Source: JBALVT01 sp965262875
GTDB taxonomy: Bacteria; Pseudomonadota; Gammaproteobacteria; Pseudomonadales; Halieaceae
Direction: 5' to 3'
Length of the DNA: 64,000 nucleotides
NCBI GenBank assembly: GCA_965262875.1
Contig: OZ253569.1
Location: forward strand, 3,348,001 to 3,412,000
Part shown: positions 17,461-25,690 of the stretch, piece by piece
How positions within the stretch are numbered: position 1 is the stretch's first letter
Layout: each line of letters starts with the position of its first letter
Position numbers and translations under genes: made by a program
Notes under the pieces: generated by a model
Told to the model about the DNA's origin: nothing
Database searches by the model: none
The model's input: only the letters and a program-made list of their open reading frames with translations

Positions 17461-18012
17461 TCAAGCGACTTCACCCAAAGCAGCAATACCGCCCGCTTGC
17501 ACCTTTGCCCTGGCAGCAAGCGTTTTTTCCAGTTCCTTGCCAAGTCGCTCCTGCTCTTCCGGACTGGACTTTTCCAATTTGGCCACCACCCACCCGGTCA
17601 TCATCTTTTCAAAGTTGGCGGGGTTGTAGACATCTTCCTGGCCGCTAAACATCCCGTTTCCGGCATAGCGCAGGATGCTCATATTGCGTTCTTCATAAAT
17701 ACGCCCATCGCCAAGATCATTCATGCGATTCATTACCCGCGTAATTATCCAACCCTTATCTTCGTCGATGGTGTACCAATCGTAGATGAAAGCCGTCATT
17801 TCGCAGATGGGCCACGGAGCCATCAACTCATTGATCCATTTTCTGATTGAATCCCGCCCCCAAAAATCACCGTCCACATGCTCGATGTAGGTGCCGTCAG
17901 CCGTAAAGCAGTTGACCCAATCCTCCCAGTCGCCAGTCGAGGACCCTTTGCGAGCTGCCTCCCGGTACTTATCGAAAGCTTCCTCAAGTTCATCACGATG
18001 CCACCTACCCAT
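17461..18012 (-). CDS. SnoaL-like / NTF2-fold domain protein
   Basis: 183 residues, cone-shaped alpha+beta barrel family by sequence: WEDWVNCFTADGTYIEHVDGDFWGRDSIRKWI, with a second half MNRMNDLGDGRIYEERN and a helical C-terminal extension. Such proteins bind or isomerise hydrophobic substrates and often sit near degradative dehydrogenases and TonB receptors. ATG 18012 has GGAG upstream (AAAGGAGAGAAGT). A TetR gene is divergent on the far side of the ISL3 element, which suggests co-regulation before the insertion. Confidence 0.82.
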   Translation of the reverse strand: MGRWHRDELEEAFDKYREAARKGSSTGDWEDWVNCFTADGTYIEHVDGDFWGRDSIRKWINELMAPWPICEMTAFIYDWYTIDEDKGWIITRVMNRMNDLGDGRIYEERNMSILRYAGNGMFSGQEDVYNPANFEKMMTGWVVAKLEKSSPEEQERLGKELEKTLAARAKVQAGGIAALGEVA

Positions 18013-18163
18013 TACTTCTCTCCTTTTTAGAGTGCAGTACCCGCAACATCGGATTGCCGCCTCAGTCTTTGATGTATTGAAATGATGCTATCATAGATTA
18101 GCTTTAATTCTAATGTTATTTAGCTAAAATAGTGGTAGTCATATATGCCAAATTAACCTATTA

Positions 18164-19518
18164 GGCTCTTCTCCGCTTTGTTGAGTGATTCTAGGTTTTC
18201 AAATAGAACATAGATTGATTATCTGGGAGGGATGATTGTCTAATTTTGAGTTTGAAGTACTCGGTATCCCTGATGCCCCTGGCGCGCTTACGGATCATTC
18301 CTATACTGACATTACCAGCCTCTATCCTGGCGCTTGTTAGCTTGTGTTTTGCATAATTGCAGATGCCGACACAATGTTTTCTGAGCGATTTTGCGAACTT
18401 TTTCAGATAGAGCATGTGTGACTGATCTGCTATCAAGCACCAACTTTCCAGTTGCTCTGCCATCCCCTCAAATGAAGTGGCACTCCACAGATACTGAAGC
18501 TGTTCTTTTAAAACGTAGAGCGCATTCAGGTTGCTATTGCTATCCAACAACGTTTGCAGCTTGTTACTTTGTTTCTCACTCAACTTATCCGCATTTTTGA
18601 GCAACAGATAATGCGTCCCCTTCATCAGTTTTTTACCATTCGGATCGGCCTTCCTGAACTCAAGCCGGCGCTGATTATGGATAGCTTTGCTGTAATTTTT
18701 CATGACGTGAAAACGGTCAAACACAATGTCTGCCAACGGCAAGCACTCCCTGACAGCCTTTTGATAAGCAGGGCCCATATCCATAGCTACGGCCTTGATT
18801 TTACTGGATGTATCCGGGGAGAGATGTTTTAGAAATCTTGCAAACACCTCGGCAGTTCGACCAGCTTCCACCCAGACCAGATGACCTCCGACCATATCGT
18901 AGACCACCGTCATATAGTCATGGCCTTTCGCCCTGGCAACTTCATCGACACCAATATATTCCAAGCCAGTCAACTGTGCAGGATCAAGCGCAGGGAGCGT
19001 TTCCATCAGGTATGCCTTGTCGATATTCTTTACTGTCTCCCATCGTATCCCCAAATGCCTGGAGACGGCCTGAATAGACATATGGCGGCATAATCCACTG
19101 ATCAGTCGGCAAAACCGGTGGGTGAAACGGCACCCTTTATCGACAAAATCACACGCCTCAATGCGGCGCTCACCCTTGCTAATAAACACTTGGGCCAGTT
19201 CAATGTCGAGCACACATGGATACCCAAAAAGGGGGATATCCTTAACCTGCCGGCGAATATGCTGGTTGATAGTTCCCTTCTTGCCTGTGGTGGGGTCTAT
19301 AGTGCTCCTGCGGGCGTCCCGGCTACAGTGAATAACAATCTTGTCACCCTCTTCGTCCAGTTTAATTTCATTTACACGTTGCCCCGTGAGGTTTAAAATA
19401 TTCCGTGAGATGTTGATGGTCATATACCTGCCCTATGTAAAGTTGTCATAAACCAAACATATCAACAGGTTACTTGATGGTCAGCATCTTTTTTCACTCA
19501 ACAAAGCGGAGAAGAGCC
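18164..19518 (-). mobile_element. ISL3-family element 1 (apparently intact)
   Basis: Perfect 25-bp inverted repeats beginning GGCTCTTCTCCGCTTTGTTG (18164-18188 and 19494-19518) and a perfect 8-base target duplication ACCTATTA (18156-18163 and 19519-19526). The transposase is open. It lies in the divergent promoter region between the SnoaL-like gene and the TetR gene. Size 1355 bases. Confidence 0.97.
18191..19423 (-). CDS. ISL3 family transposase
   Basis: 410 residues, open. DDE_Tnp_ISL3 features: YIGVDEVARAKGHDYMTVVYD (first Asp), AVAMDMGPAYQKAVRECLP and IVFDRFHVMKNYSKAI (second Asp region), and a C-terminal LTSARIEAGNVSIGMIRKRARGI region with the Glu. Family length is 390-440. ATG 19423. 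With perfect ends this element is likely to be active. Confidence 0.95.
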   Translation of the reverse strand: MTINISRNILNLTGQRVNEIKLDEEGDKIVIHCSRDARRSTIDPTTGKKGTINQHIRRQVKDIPLFGYPCVLDIELAQVFISKGERRIEACDFVDKGCRFTHRFCRLISGLCRHMSIQAVSRHLGIRWETVKNIDKAYLMETLPALDPAQLTGLEYIGVDEVARAKGHDYMTVVYDMVGGHLVWVEAGRTAEVFARFLKHLSPDTSSKIKAVAMDMGPAYQKAVRECLPLADIVFDRFHVMKNYSKAIHNQRRLEFRKADPNGKKLMKGTHYLLLKNADKLSEKQSNKLQTLLDSNSNLNALYVLKEQLQYLWSATSFEGMAEQLESWCLIADQSHMLYLKKFAKSLRKHCVGICNYAKHKLTSARIEAGNVSIGMIRKRARGIRDTEYFKLKIRQSSLPDNQSMFYLKT

Positions 19519-19589
19519 ACCTATTAGTATTTTTATTGTTTAAATACAACAGATTATAGATATTTGATTTTAAAGTTTCTCCAAATTGA

Positions 19590-19641
19590 TGCTAATTGGC
19601 GATAGCTAATTAATACCTTATTGCTAATTACTGATAGCTTA
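19590..19641. promoter_or_regulatory. Candidate TetR operator: two direct repeats 32 bp apart
   Basis: TGCTAATTGGCGATAGCTAA (19590-19609) and TGCTAATTACTGATAGCTTA (19622-19641), consensus TGCTAATTnnnGATAGCTnA; starts are 32 bases apart, three helical turns. Each unit is itself a partial inverted repeat (AGCTA/TAGCT type). They lie 55-106 bases upstream of the TetR start. Related AGCT/TTAAT words occur on the far side of the ISL3 insertion near 18098-18130. Confidence 0.45.
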
Positions 19642-19695
19642 ATATCCCCGCTCTCGTTAGAATCACTACTCGAAAGCTGTCACCGGGAGACCAAA

Positions 19696-20313
19696 ATGAG
19701 TGCCGTTCAGGAAAAGACCACCCCGAAAACCGCCGATCGAATCCTTCAAAGCGCCACTGAGTGTTTTGCAGAGAACGGATTTGATCGCACCAGTCTGCGA
19801 GATATAGCGCGCAAGGTCGGTATTCGTGAGCCGAGTATTTACCGCCATTTCAAGAGCAAGGAAGAACTGTATCAACAGGTGCTCTACCAGGGGCTGGCAC
19901 CGATGGCGGAAGCGCTACTTGGACTCACTGGGCGAGAAGTGGACCCGAGAGAAATGGTAGAGGTGCCCGGCATGATGCTGGCACTCCACGGCCTCAATCC
20001 ACATGTTGCCGCCCTGTTGCAGCAGGCCGTCGCCATGCCGGTTGGCCAATTCGAAAACAACTTACTCGAAGAATGGCTGACCAGGTTGCTCGACACCGGC
20101 AAGCAGGCAATGATGAAGGCGGACTACGATTCAGCTGACGAGATAGACATTTCCCTACGGATTCTCAATCTCTACAACCTCTGTATCGGCTACTTCATTA
20201 ACGGTAGCTTGTTACAGCGCCTCTGCGGCGTACAGCCGGACGACCCGGACATACTCAAGCGGCAACAACGGATACTGCGTGTGACAAGTAAAGCCTGGAT
20301 GCTCTCAACATAG
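19696..20313 (+). CDS. TetR/AcrR family transcriptional regulator
   Basis: 205 residues from ATG 19696 (GGGAGA upstream). N-terminal helix-turn-helix with the TetR signature: ILQSATECFAENGFDRTSL, IARKVGIREPSIYRHFKSKE (about residues 20-60). The C-terminal ligand-binding domain is not assignable to a ligand. Divergent from the SnoaL-like gene and preceded by repeated operator-like sequences. A longer frame upstream of 19696 runs through those repeats and is unlikely to be translated. Confidence 0.9.
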   Translation: MSAVQEKTTPKTADRILQSATECFAENGFDRTSLRDIARKVGIREPSIYRHFKSKEELYQQVLYQGLAPMAEALLGLTGREVDPREMVEVPGMMLALHGLNPHVAALLQQAVAMPVGQFENNLLEEWLTRLLDTGKQAMMKADYDSADEIDISLRILNLYNLCIGYFINGSLLQRLCGVQPDDPDILKRQQRILRVTSKAWMLST

Positions 20314-20414
20314 GGTACCCTGATGGGCTCTTAGTATCCCAAAATGGAGTTTTTAGACCGTTGTGATCTTCATACTGAGCACGCAACATAACACCCTCAC
20401 GGAAGAGAGTGAAA

Positions 20415-20984
20415 ATGAAAAGGATACTTTTAAGACTTGCAACGATCGCGCTGTTGTCCAACACAGCGGTGAGTCAAGAACCCGAAACCCACCTCGACAT
20501 CACCGTGTTCGGGGATAGCCTAACTTCGGCTAGAGACAGCTGGGCTGAAAACATCGATGATTGGGGCTATGCCCAAATACGAAACTATGCCGTAGCCGGA
20601 TCGCGGTTGATCGACACCGAGATCCCCAATCAAGTCACCTGTAGGATGATTGGGCTCACAGACGCAACACGAGTCATCGTCAGCCTCGGCACCAACGACG
20701 CCGGCAGCAAAACTAACCTCAAACTGTATAAACAGAAGTTAACGGACATGCTTCAATTTCTGGAAGGTCGCAATTGCACGGTATTTTTAGTGAAGCCGAT
20801 CAAACCCAGCTTTATCGACAGCAGTAAATACCGCCAAGCGACGACCAGGATCGCCAGGCGATACGACAATGTGACGATCCTGAATATGCCCTACGATGAG
20901 GAACGCACAATTGATGGCTTGCACCCAACCGCAAGTCAGCAAGAAGACATTGCCCGCTGGTTCATTACCCAGTTGGGGCTGTAA
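20415..20984 (+). CDS. Secreted SGNH/GDSL-family hydrolase
   Basis: 189 residues with a signal peptide (KRILLRLATIALLSNTAVS, cleavage near residue 20). SGNH blocks: FGDSL with S35 (block I), NYAVAGSR (block II Gly), SLGTND (block III Asn) and DGLHP (block V Asp-His). Likely a periplasmic esterase or lipase-like acylhydrolase. GTG 20409 is an alternative start two codons upstream. Downstream, the next gene is convergent. Confidence 0.88.
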   Translation: MKRILLRLATIALLSNTAVSQEPETHLDITVFGDSLTSARDSWAENIDDWGYAQIRNYAVAGSRLIDTEIPNQVTCRMIGLTDATRVIVSLGTNDAGSKTNLKLYKQKLTDMLQFLEGRNCTVFLVKPIKPSFIDSSKYRQATTRIARRYDNVTILNMPYDEERTIDGLHPTASQQEDIARWFITQLGL

Positions 20985-21048
20985 CTCAAGGATGCGCGAC
21001 CCGAGCCCCAAGATTTTAGCGGTGGCGTAGTTTTTAGGGGTGCCTTGG

Positions 21049-22266
21049 TTAATCGAGCGCTGCGTATATCAACGCCTCCAACTGACCTCGAAAATTGAAG
21101 GTACTGGAGGGGATTAACTGGGTCATGAAAATGACAATGAGATCTTCTGTCGGATCAACCCAGAACAAAGTGCTCGCCATACCACCCCAAAAATAACTGC
21201 CCTCGGACCCGGGATGAGCATTCTTCGCAGGGTCAACTTTGCTCGCAAACCCCAAGCCAAACCCGACTCCTTCATAAATGGTTTCGCTGAAACTCCCCCG
21301 TGCAACCTCCGACATATCCGCCCCGTCCGGCAAGTGGTTACGGGTCATAAAGTCCAGAGTCCGCGATCCGATAATGCGCTGACCATCCACGGTGCCACCG
21401 TTGAGCAACATCTGGCAGAAGCGGTAGTAGTCGGTCGCTGTGGATAAGAGCCCCCCGCCCCCGGAGTAAAACGTGCGCTGTGCGTAATGGCTGTCTTGGC
21501 CGTCGTCGTTGAGAATCAGCTCTTTGTTCATATCTCGCTCATAGCACGATGCCACGCGAGAAACCTTGTCATCATCAATCGAGAAACTGGTATCTGTCAT
21601 TCCGAGGGGCTTGAATATCGTTTCTTGCAGGTACTCTGGCAAGCTCTGCCCGCTGATGACCTCTATAAGATACCCCAGCACATCAGTGGCCAGAGAGTAG
21701 TTCCAGCTTTCGCCCGGAGAAAACTCCAGCGGAAGTTCCGCCAGCTGATCGATCATATCGCGCAAGGTTGACCCGTGAGAGGGCTGCCCAACCTTCAATT
21801 TGCGATAGGCGCGATCAAGATTGGTGGCTTGCATAAAATCATAAGTCAGGCCAGAGGTGTGCATCAACAAATCGCGGATCGTCATCGGACGCGCGCAGGG
21901 CTGGGTGAGAAACAAAGGCCAGGATCCACCTTTGCGAACCTGTAGATTCCGCCAGGACGGGATATAGCGGTGCACTGGATCAGTCAGGGAAAACAGACCC
22001 TTTTCATACAATGTCATCAAGGCAACCGATGTTATCGGCTTGGTCATGGAGTAAATGCGAAAAATCGTATCGGTAGACATTGCTGTGTTGCGTTCTAAAT
22101 CTGATTGACCTGCAACATCCAGATAGCAAACCTGGCCACGGCGGGCTACCAGCGCCAGGCTACCCGGTATTTTCCCCGGCCCTACATACTGCGTCTTTAA
22201 GTGCTCCCCCACATGCGCCAACTGCTCACCATTAACGCCGACCGACTCCGGTTGTACTACTTCCAT
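21049..22266 (-). CDS. Serine hydrolase, class C beta-lactamase/EstB family
   Basis: 405 residues. The nucleophile motif SMTK (S-x-x-K) lies in FRIYSMTKPITSVALM at about residue 72, followed by YSLATDVLGYLIE supplying the catalytic Tyr, and a late GGMASTLFWVDP block in place of the KTG box. Family VIII esterases and related proteins hydrolyse short-chain esters; some act in the cytoplasm, and no signal peptide is seen here. ATG 22266. Confidence 0.9.
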   Translation of the reverse strand: MEVVQPESVGVNGEQLAHVGEHLKTQYVGPGKIPGSLALVARRGQVCYLDVAGQSDLERNTAMSTDTIFRIYSMTKPITSVALMTLYEKGLFSLTDPVHRYIPSWRNLQVRKGGSWPLFLTQPCARPMTIRDLLMHTSGLTYDFMQATNLDRAYRKLKVGQPSHGSTLRDMIDQLAELPLEFSPGESWNYSLATDVLGYLIEVISGQSLPEYLQETIFKPLGMTDTSFSIDDDKVSRVASCYERDMNKELILNDDGQDSHYAQRTFYSGGGGLLSTATDYYRFCQMLLNGGTVDGQRIIGSRTLDFMTRNHLPDGADMSEVARGSFSETIYEGVGFGLGFASKVDPAKNAHPGSEGSYFWGGMASTLFWVDPTEDLIVIFMTQLIPSSTFNFRGQLEALIYAALD

Positions 22267-22363
22267 TAGTCTCTCGCATCGTCACTTAAAATTGAGCGCT
22301 ATTGATACCGTTGTGCCGGGCAAAAGGCAAGCCGGAGCGGGCGCTAAAACGGAGGTTTAAGTA

Positions 22364-23758
22364 TTTTCCAATATGAAATGAGCCTGAAGGGAGGGTGTAT
22401 TAAGCCCTTATCTTGAGTCGCTCATGGAGTTGCTGAAATAAGTGATCTCGTGCTGAATTTAGTTGTTCAGCGGCCTCATTGTCCGTCATTTCATTGGCGA
22501 ATGCATCCAGATTTCTAAAGGTGATTCCCGGCTTTAAATATTGGCTGGGTTTGGCCAGGGAGCGGAATTTCTCATAGGGTGTCATCATGTCGTCGTAGCG
22601 GTATTTCTTCCGCTCCTTGCCCTTCTCATCAATAATGGTGGTGGGGAAATAGCAGGGCCGGTGGAAATTGACGTATCGGTAGACTTGATGGCTATTGAGT
22701 TCAGTGAAATCCGTGGCGTACTGCTGAGGTATGTGGGTATAGCCATAGAGTTTGCGAATGACCGAGCCATTTTTACTCTCAACCAAACCATTGTCGTTAC
22801 TGTGCCGGGGCCGTGATTTGGTAAATTCAATGTGCAACTTGTCCAGAAGCTCAGCAACGGTGTAGTTGATATATTCGCCGCCATTGTCTGCGTGAAAGCC
22901 CCGTATTTTAAAGGGGAAGGCAGCCAGAATCTGCCTGAGGGCTGGCAGCATAAACGCCTCGCTAATACGTTCCAGCGTGACGATGATCTGGAACTGTGTC
23001 ACCTCATCCACGGCATTGACGTGGTAGATTCCTTTGCGTTTGTCCTGATCACCTTGATGGACAGAGTCAATGCGGATATAGCCTGGTTGATCGTTCGGGC
23101 AAGGTTTGCGCCGCTGGCCAATAGAGGCGGCCTTAGGTCGTGTCTTTGTCAAGACACAGCGCTGCCTCTGGTAGGTCTTGGAGGCCCGCAGGTTGTACAG
23201 GTGAGAAACCGAAATACCCGCCAGGCGTCGATAGTCGGCTTGGCCAAAGCGCTGATAAGCCCGCTCACAGAGCTTTTTAAGTACCGCGCCGCTGGGCTGA
23301 CCATGTCGCTCATCCATACTCGCCAATAGGCGTATATCGGCGTCAGTGTAGGCGCGCTTGAAGCCATTACGCCGAGCTGGTTTCACCGAGACGGTGCCTG
23401 TTTTGACGTATTGGCGTATCAGGCGCCTGGTCTGGGCCAGGGAGTAGCCGGTTACCTTTATCAGGTAGCGGGTGACGGTTCCCCGGTCTGTTTTGCCAAG
23501 CTGTAAGTATCGGTGCTTCACCAGTGCCTTCTGTACCCAGCGATAGCGTTCAGATTTCTCAGTGGCCACGTTGAAGGCTACTTCCTGTGTGCCGTCGAGA
23601 AACTGTTTGATGGCACCCAGGGTATTCAGATGTTCTAAGCTCATGATCGTTTTCATCCGCTGATCATGAACGACTACAAGGACTATTTCAGGCTCATTTT
23701 ATGTTGGAATCAACTTCCGCCACATTCCCGGGTTTCAGGCTCATTTCATATTGGAAAA
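22364..23758 (-). mobile_element. Insertion sequence with rve-type transposase
   Basis: Inverted termini TTTTCCAATATGAAATGAGC (22364 onward) and the matching complement ending at 23758 (25 bases perfect). A near copy of the right terminus lies inside it at 23686-23709, 46 bases from the true end. No target duplication is evident; the right end abuts a truncated IS5 element directly. Size 1395 bases. Confidence 0.88.
22400..23656 (-). CDS. DDE-type integrase/transposase (rve fold)
   Basis: 418 residues, open. N-terminal helix-turn-helix region (about 60-110), then an rve core: RIDSVHQGD (first Asp), GFHADNGGEYIN (second Asp) and NGLVESKNG (Glu). This triad and spacing fit IS481-like or unclassified rve elements; I cannot place it in one family with confidence. 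It fills nearly all of the element bounded by 22364-23758. Confidence 0.88.
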   Translation of the reverse strand: MKTIMSLEHLNTLGAIKQFLDGTQEVAFNVATEKSERYRWVQKALVKHRYLQLGKTDRGTVTRYLIKVTGYSLAQTRRLIRQYVKTGTVSVKPARRNGFKRAYTDADIRLLASMDERHGQPSGAVLKKLCERAYQRFGQADYRRLAGISVSHLYNLRASKTYQRQRCVLTKTRPKAASIGQRRKPCPNDQPGYIRIDSVHQGDQDKRKGIYHVNAVDEVTQFQIIVTLERISEAFMLPALRQILAAFPFKIRGFHADNGGEYINYTVAELLDKLHIEFTKSRPRHSNDNGLVESKNGSVIRKLYGYTHIPQQYATDFTELNSHQVYRYVNFHRPCYFPTTIIDEKGKERKKYRYDDMMTPYEKFRSLAKPSQYLKPGITFRNLDAFANEMTDNEAAEQLNSARDHLFQQLHERLKIRA

Positions 23759-25090
23759 GACTCCCCCGATCACCATCAAATGAGTTTTATGGCTGCTGGG
23801 TTGATGGATCAACTCAATCCGAAACACCCTCTGTTACATCTTGCGCGAACCATACCCTGGGACTTTTTTGAATCGGAGTTCGCTCCCTTGTATGCGGCAA
23901 CTGGCAGGCCTGCCAAACCCGTACGCTTGATGGTGGGTTTATCTATTCTCAAGCATATGGAAAATGTCAGCGACGAGGTTATCGTGCAACACTGGGTACA
24001 AAACCCGTATTACCAGGCATTTTGCGGGGAGGTTGAATTCCAGTGGTCATTCCCTTGTGACCCATCCGATCTGGTGTACTTCCGCAAGCGAGTCGGCGAA
24101 AAGGGATTTGAAAAAATATTGGCATCCTCTATCACCATTCATGGTGAGAAAGCGGTCGAAGAGGAAGTCTGTATTGACACCACAGTACAGGAAAAAAACA
24201 TCACCTTTCCCACCGATGCAAAGTTGTACCGAAAGATTATTGTTCGTTGCCTGAAATTGGCCAGGAAAGAAGGGATAACACTTCGCCGCAGTTATGCCAA
24301 GGAAATTAAGCAAAGAAAACTGGAATGTCGTTTTGCGGGACATCCCAGGAACCGTGCCAAGGCCCGCAAAGCCGTTAAGCGGCTAAAGACCATTGCCGGT
24401 CGTTTAGTGCGGGAATTGGAGCGTAAACTGCCACTCGACATTCTGGAAAAGCTGGCAGAGGACTTTGCACTATTCCATCGTGGACTGAACCAGAAGCGAG
24501 GGGATACGAACAAGCTGTACAGCTTGCACGAACCCCATGTCTACTGCATGAGTAAAGGCAAAGAGCATAAGCGCTATGAATTTGGCACCAAGGTTTCTAT
24601 CACGACAACTCGGGATTCAAAAATCATTGTTGGTGCCATGGCCTTTGATACGAACAAATTTGATGGTCATACGCTGCCGGAGGTGCTGTTGCAATTGAAG
24701 CGGCTTAACAAACTGAAACCGGCCGTTGGCTTATGTGATCGGGGTTACAAAGGGAAGAAAAAGATCAATGACACGCGGATCATAATGCCCAGCACAGGTA
24801 CTCGGGATACGGATAGTGCCTACCAGGTGCTGATGCGGAAACGGTTTAGAAAGCGGGCTGGCATAGAGCCGGTGATCGGCCACCTGAAGTCGGATCATCG
24901 ATTGAACAAAAGTTATCTCAAAGGATTTGAAGGCGACCAGATTAACGTACTGATGGCAGCCGCGGCGTTTAACTTCAGGAAGTGGATGAGATTGTTTTTA
25001 TTGGCCCCGAAAACGGCTTCCTTATGGAGTCGTTTAACGCAGTTTATTATCAAGCCACGGCATTACGGCGATGCCGTGATGGCCAATTAG
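23666..25090 (+). CDS. IS5 family transposase, copy 1, with foreign N-terminus
   Basis: Residues from about 32 on (DSPDHHQMSFMAAGLMDQ...) are almost identical to copy 2 at 43260-44600. The first ~31 residues are encoded by the terminal bases of the neighbouring rve-type IS, which supplies a new ATG at 23666. The DDE domain is whole: DTTVQEKNITFPTDAKL, GLCDRGYKGKKKI and RAGIEPVIGHLKSDHRL. The natural start and left inverted repeat have been lost, so the element probably cannot excise even if the protein is made. Confidence 0.85.
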   Translation: MNDYKDYFRLILCWNQLPPHSRVSGSFHIGKDSPDHHQMSFMAAGLMDQLNPKHPLLHLARTIPWDFFESEFAPLYAATGRPAKPVRLMVGLSILKHMENVSDEVIVQHWVQNPYYQAFCGEVEFQWSFPCDPSDLVYFRKRVGEKGFEKILASSITIHGEKAVEEEVCIDTTVQEKNITFPTDAKLYRKIIVRCLKLARKEGITLRRSYAKEIKQRKLECRFAGHPRNRAKARKAVKRLKTIAGRLVRELERKLPLDILEKLAEDFALFHRGLNQKRGDTNKLYSLHEPHVYCMSKGKEHKRYEFGTKVSITTTRDSKIIVGAMAFDTNKFDGHTLPEVLLQLKRLNKLKPAVGLCDRGYKGKKKINDTRIIMPSTGTRDTDSAYQVLMRKRFRKRAGIEPVIGHLKSDHRLNKSYLKGFEGDQINVLMAAAAFNFRKWMRLFLLAPKTASLWSRLTQFIIKPRHYGDAVMAN

Positions 25091-25108
25091 GCTTTTTCAG
25101 GGTCGACT
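23759..25108 (+). mobile_element. IS5-family element, copy 1, 5'-truncated
   Basis: The right end GGTCGACT (25101-25108) matches copy 2, but about 125 bases of the left end are absent; the homology begins just past the rve-type IS at 23759. Only a handful of base differences from copy 2 were noticed (for example near 24851 and 24958), so the copies separated recently. Confidence 0.88.
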
Positions 25109-25225
25109 ATCTAGCGCAACCAATAAGAAAGTAGAACATCCCTCCTGATAACACCGGTTTCAATGGTAAAAATATCGCTTTGCCACCCATCGACCCGGGA
25201 GGGATTCATGGAGTAGACTGGCCGG

Positions 25226-25690
25226 ATGGATAAAAATAATATCGAAAAGACGACGGCAGAATTGATCGATCCGCACACAGGCGAGTTGGGTGCTCTACTA
25301 CCTATTTTGCACGTCCTGCAGGATCATTTTGGCTATGTCCCGCGAGATTCTGTACCGGTTGTCGCCAAGGCTTTGAATCTGTCTCGAGCTGAAGTTCATG
25401 GGGTGATCAGTTTCTATCACTGGTTTAGAAAAGAACCCGGCGGGAAGCAGACACTCTATATTTGCCGAGCCGAATCCTGCCAAGCTATGGGATCCAAGGC
25501 GTTGGAACAATCAGTGAAAGCGAAGTTGGGTATCGACTACCACCAAACCAGCGCGGACGGACAGTACTCCCTGGAGCCGGTCTATTGCCTGGGCAATTGT
25601 GCCTGCTCGCCTTCAGTGATGATTGACGAGCGGCTCTACAGCCGCGTTACTCCCGAGTCGTTGGGCAAAATACTGGAATCCGAGCAATGA
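25226..25690 (+). CDS. fdsG: NAD-dependent formate dehydrogenase gamma subunit (NuoE-like)
   Basis: 154 residues. Thioredoxin-like [2Fe-2S] subunit related to NuoE: the four ligands are in CRAESCQAMG and CLGNCACSP. In the soluble Fds enzyme this subunit carries one [2Fe-2S] cluster next to FMN. Overlaps fdsB by four bases (ATGA). First gene of fdsGBAD. No close ribosome site is obvious; GGAG lies 14 bases upstream of ATG 25226. The upstream 117 bases run to the end of an IS5 copy, so any former regulatory gene has been displaced. Confidence 0.93.
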   Translation: MDKNNIEKTTAELIDPHTGELGALLPILHVLQDHFGYVPRDSVPVVAKALNLSRAEVHGVISFYHWFRKEPGGKQTLYICRAESCQAMGSKALEQSVKAKLGIDYHQTSADGQYSLEPVYCLGNCACSPSVMIDERLYSRVTPESLGKILESEQ

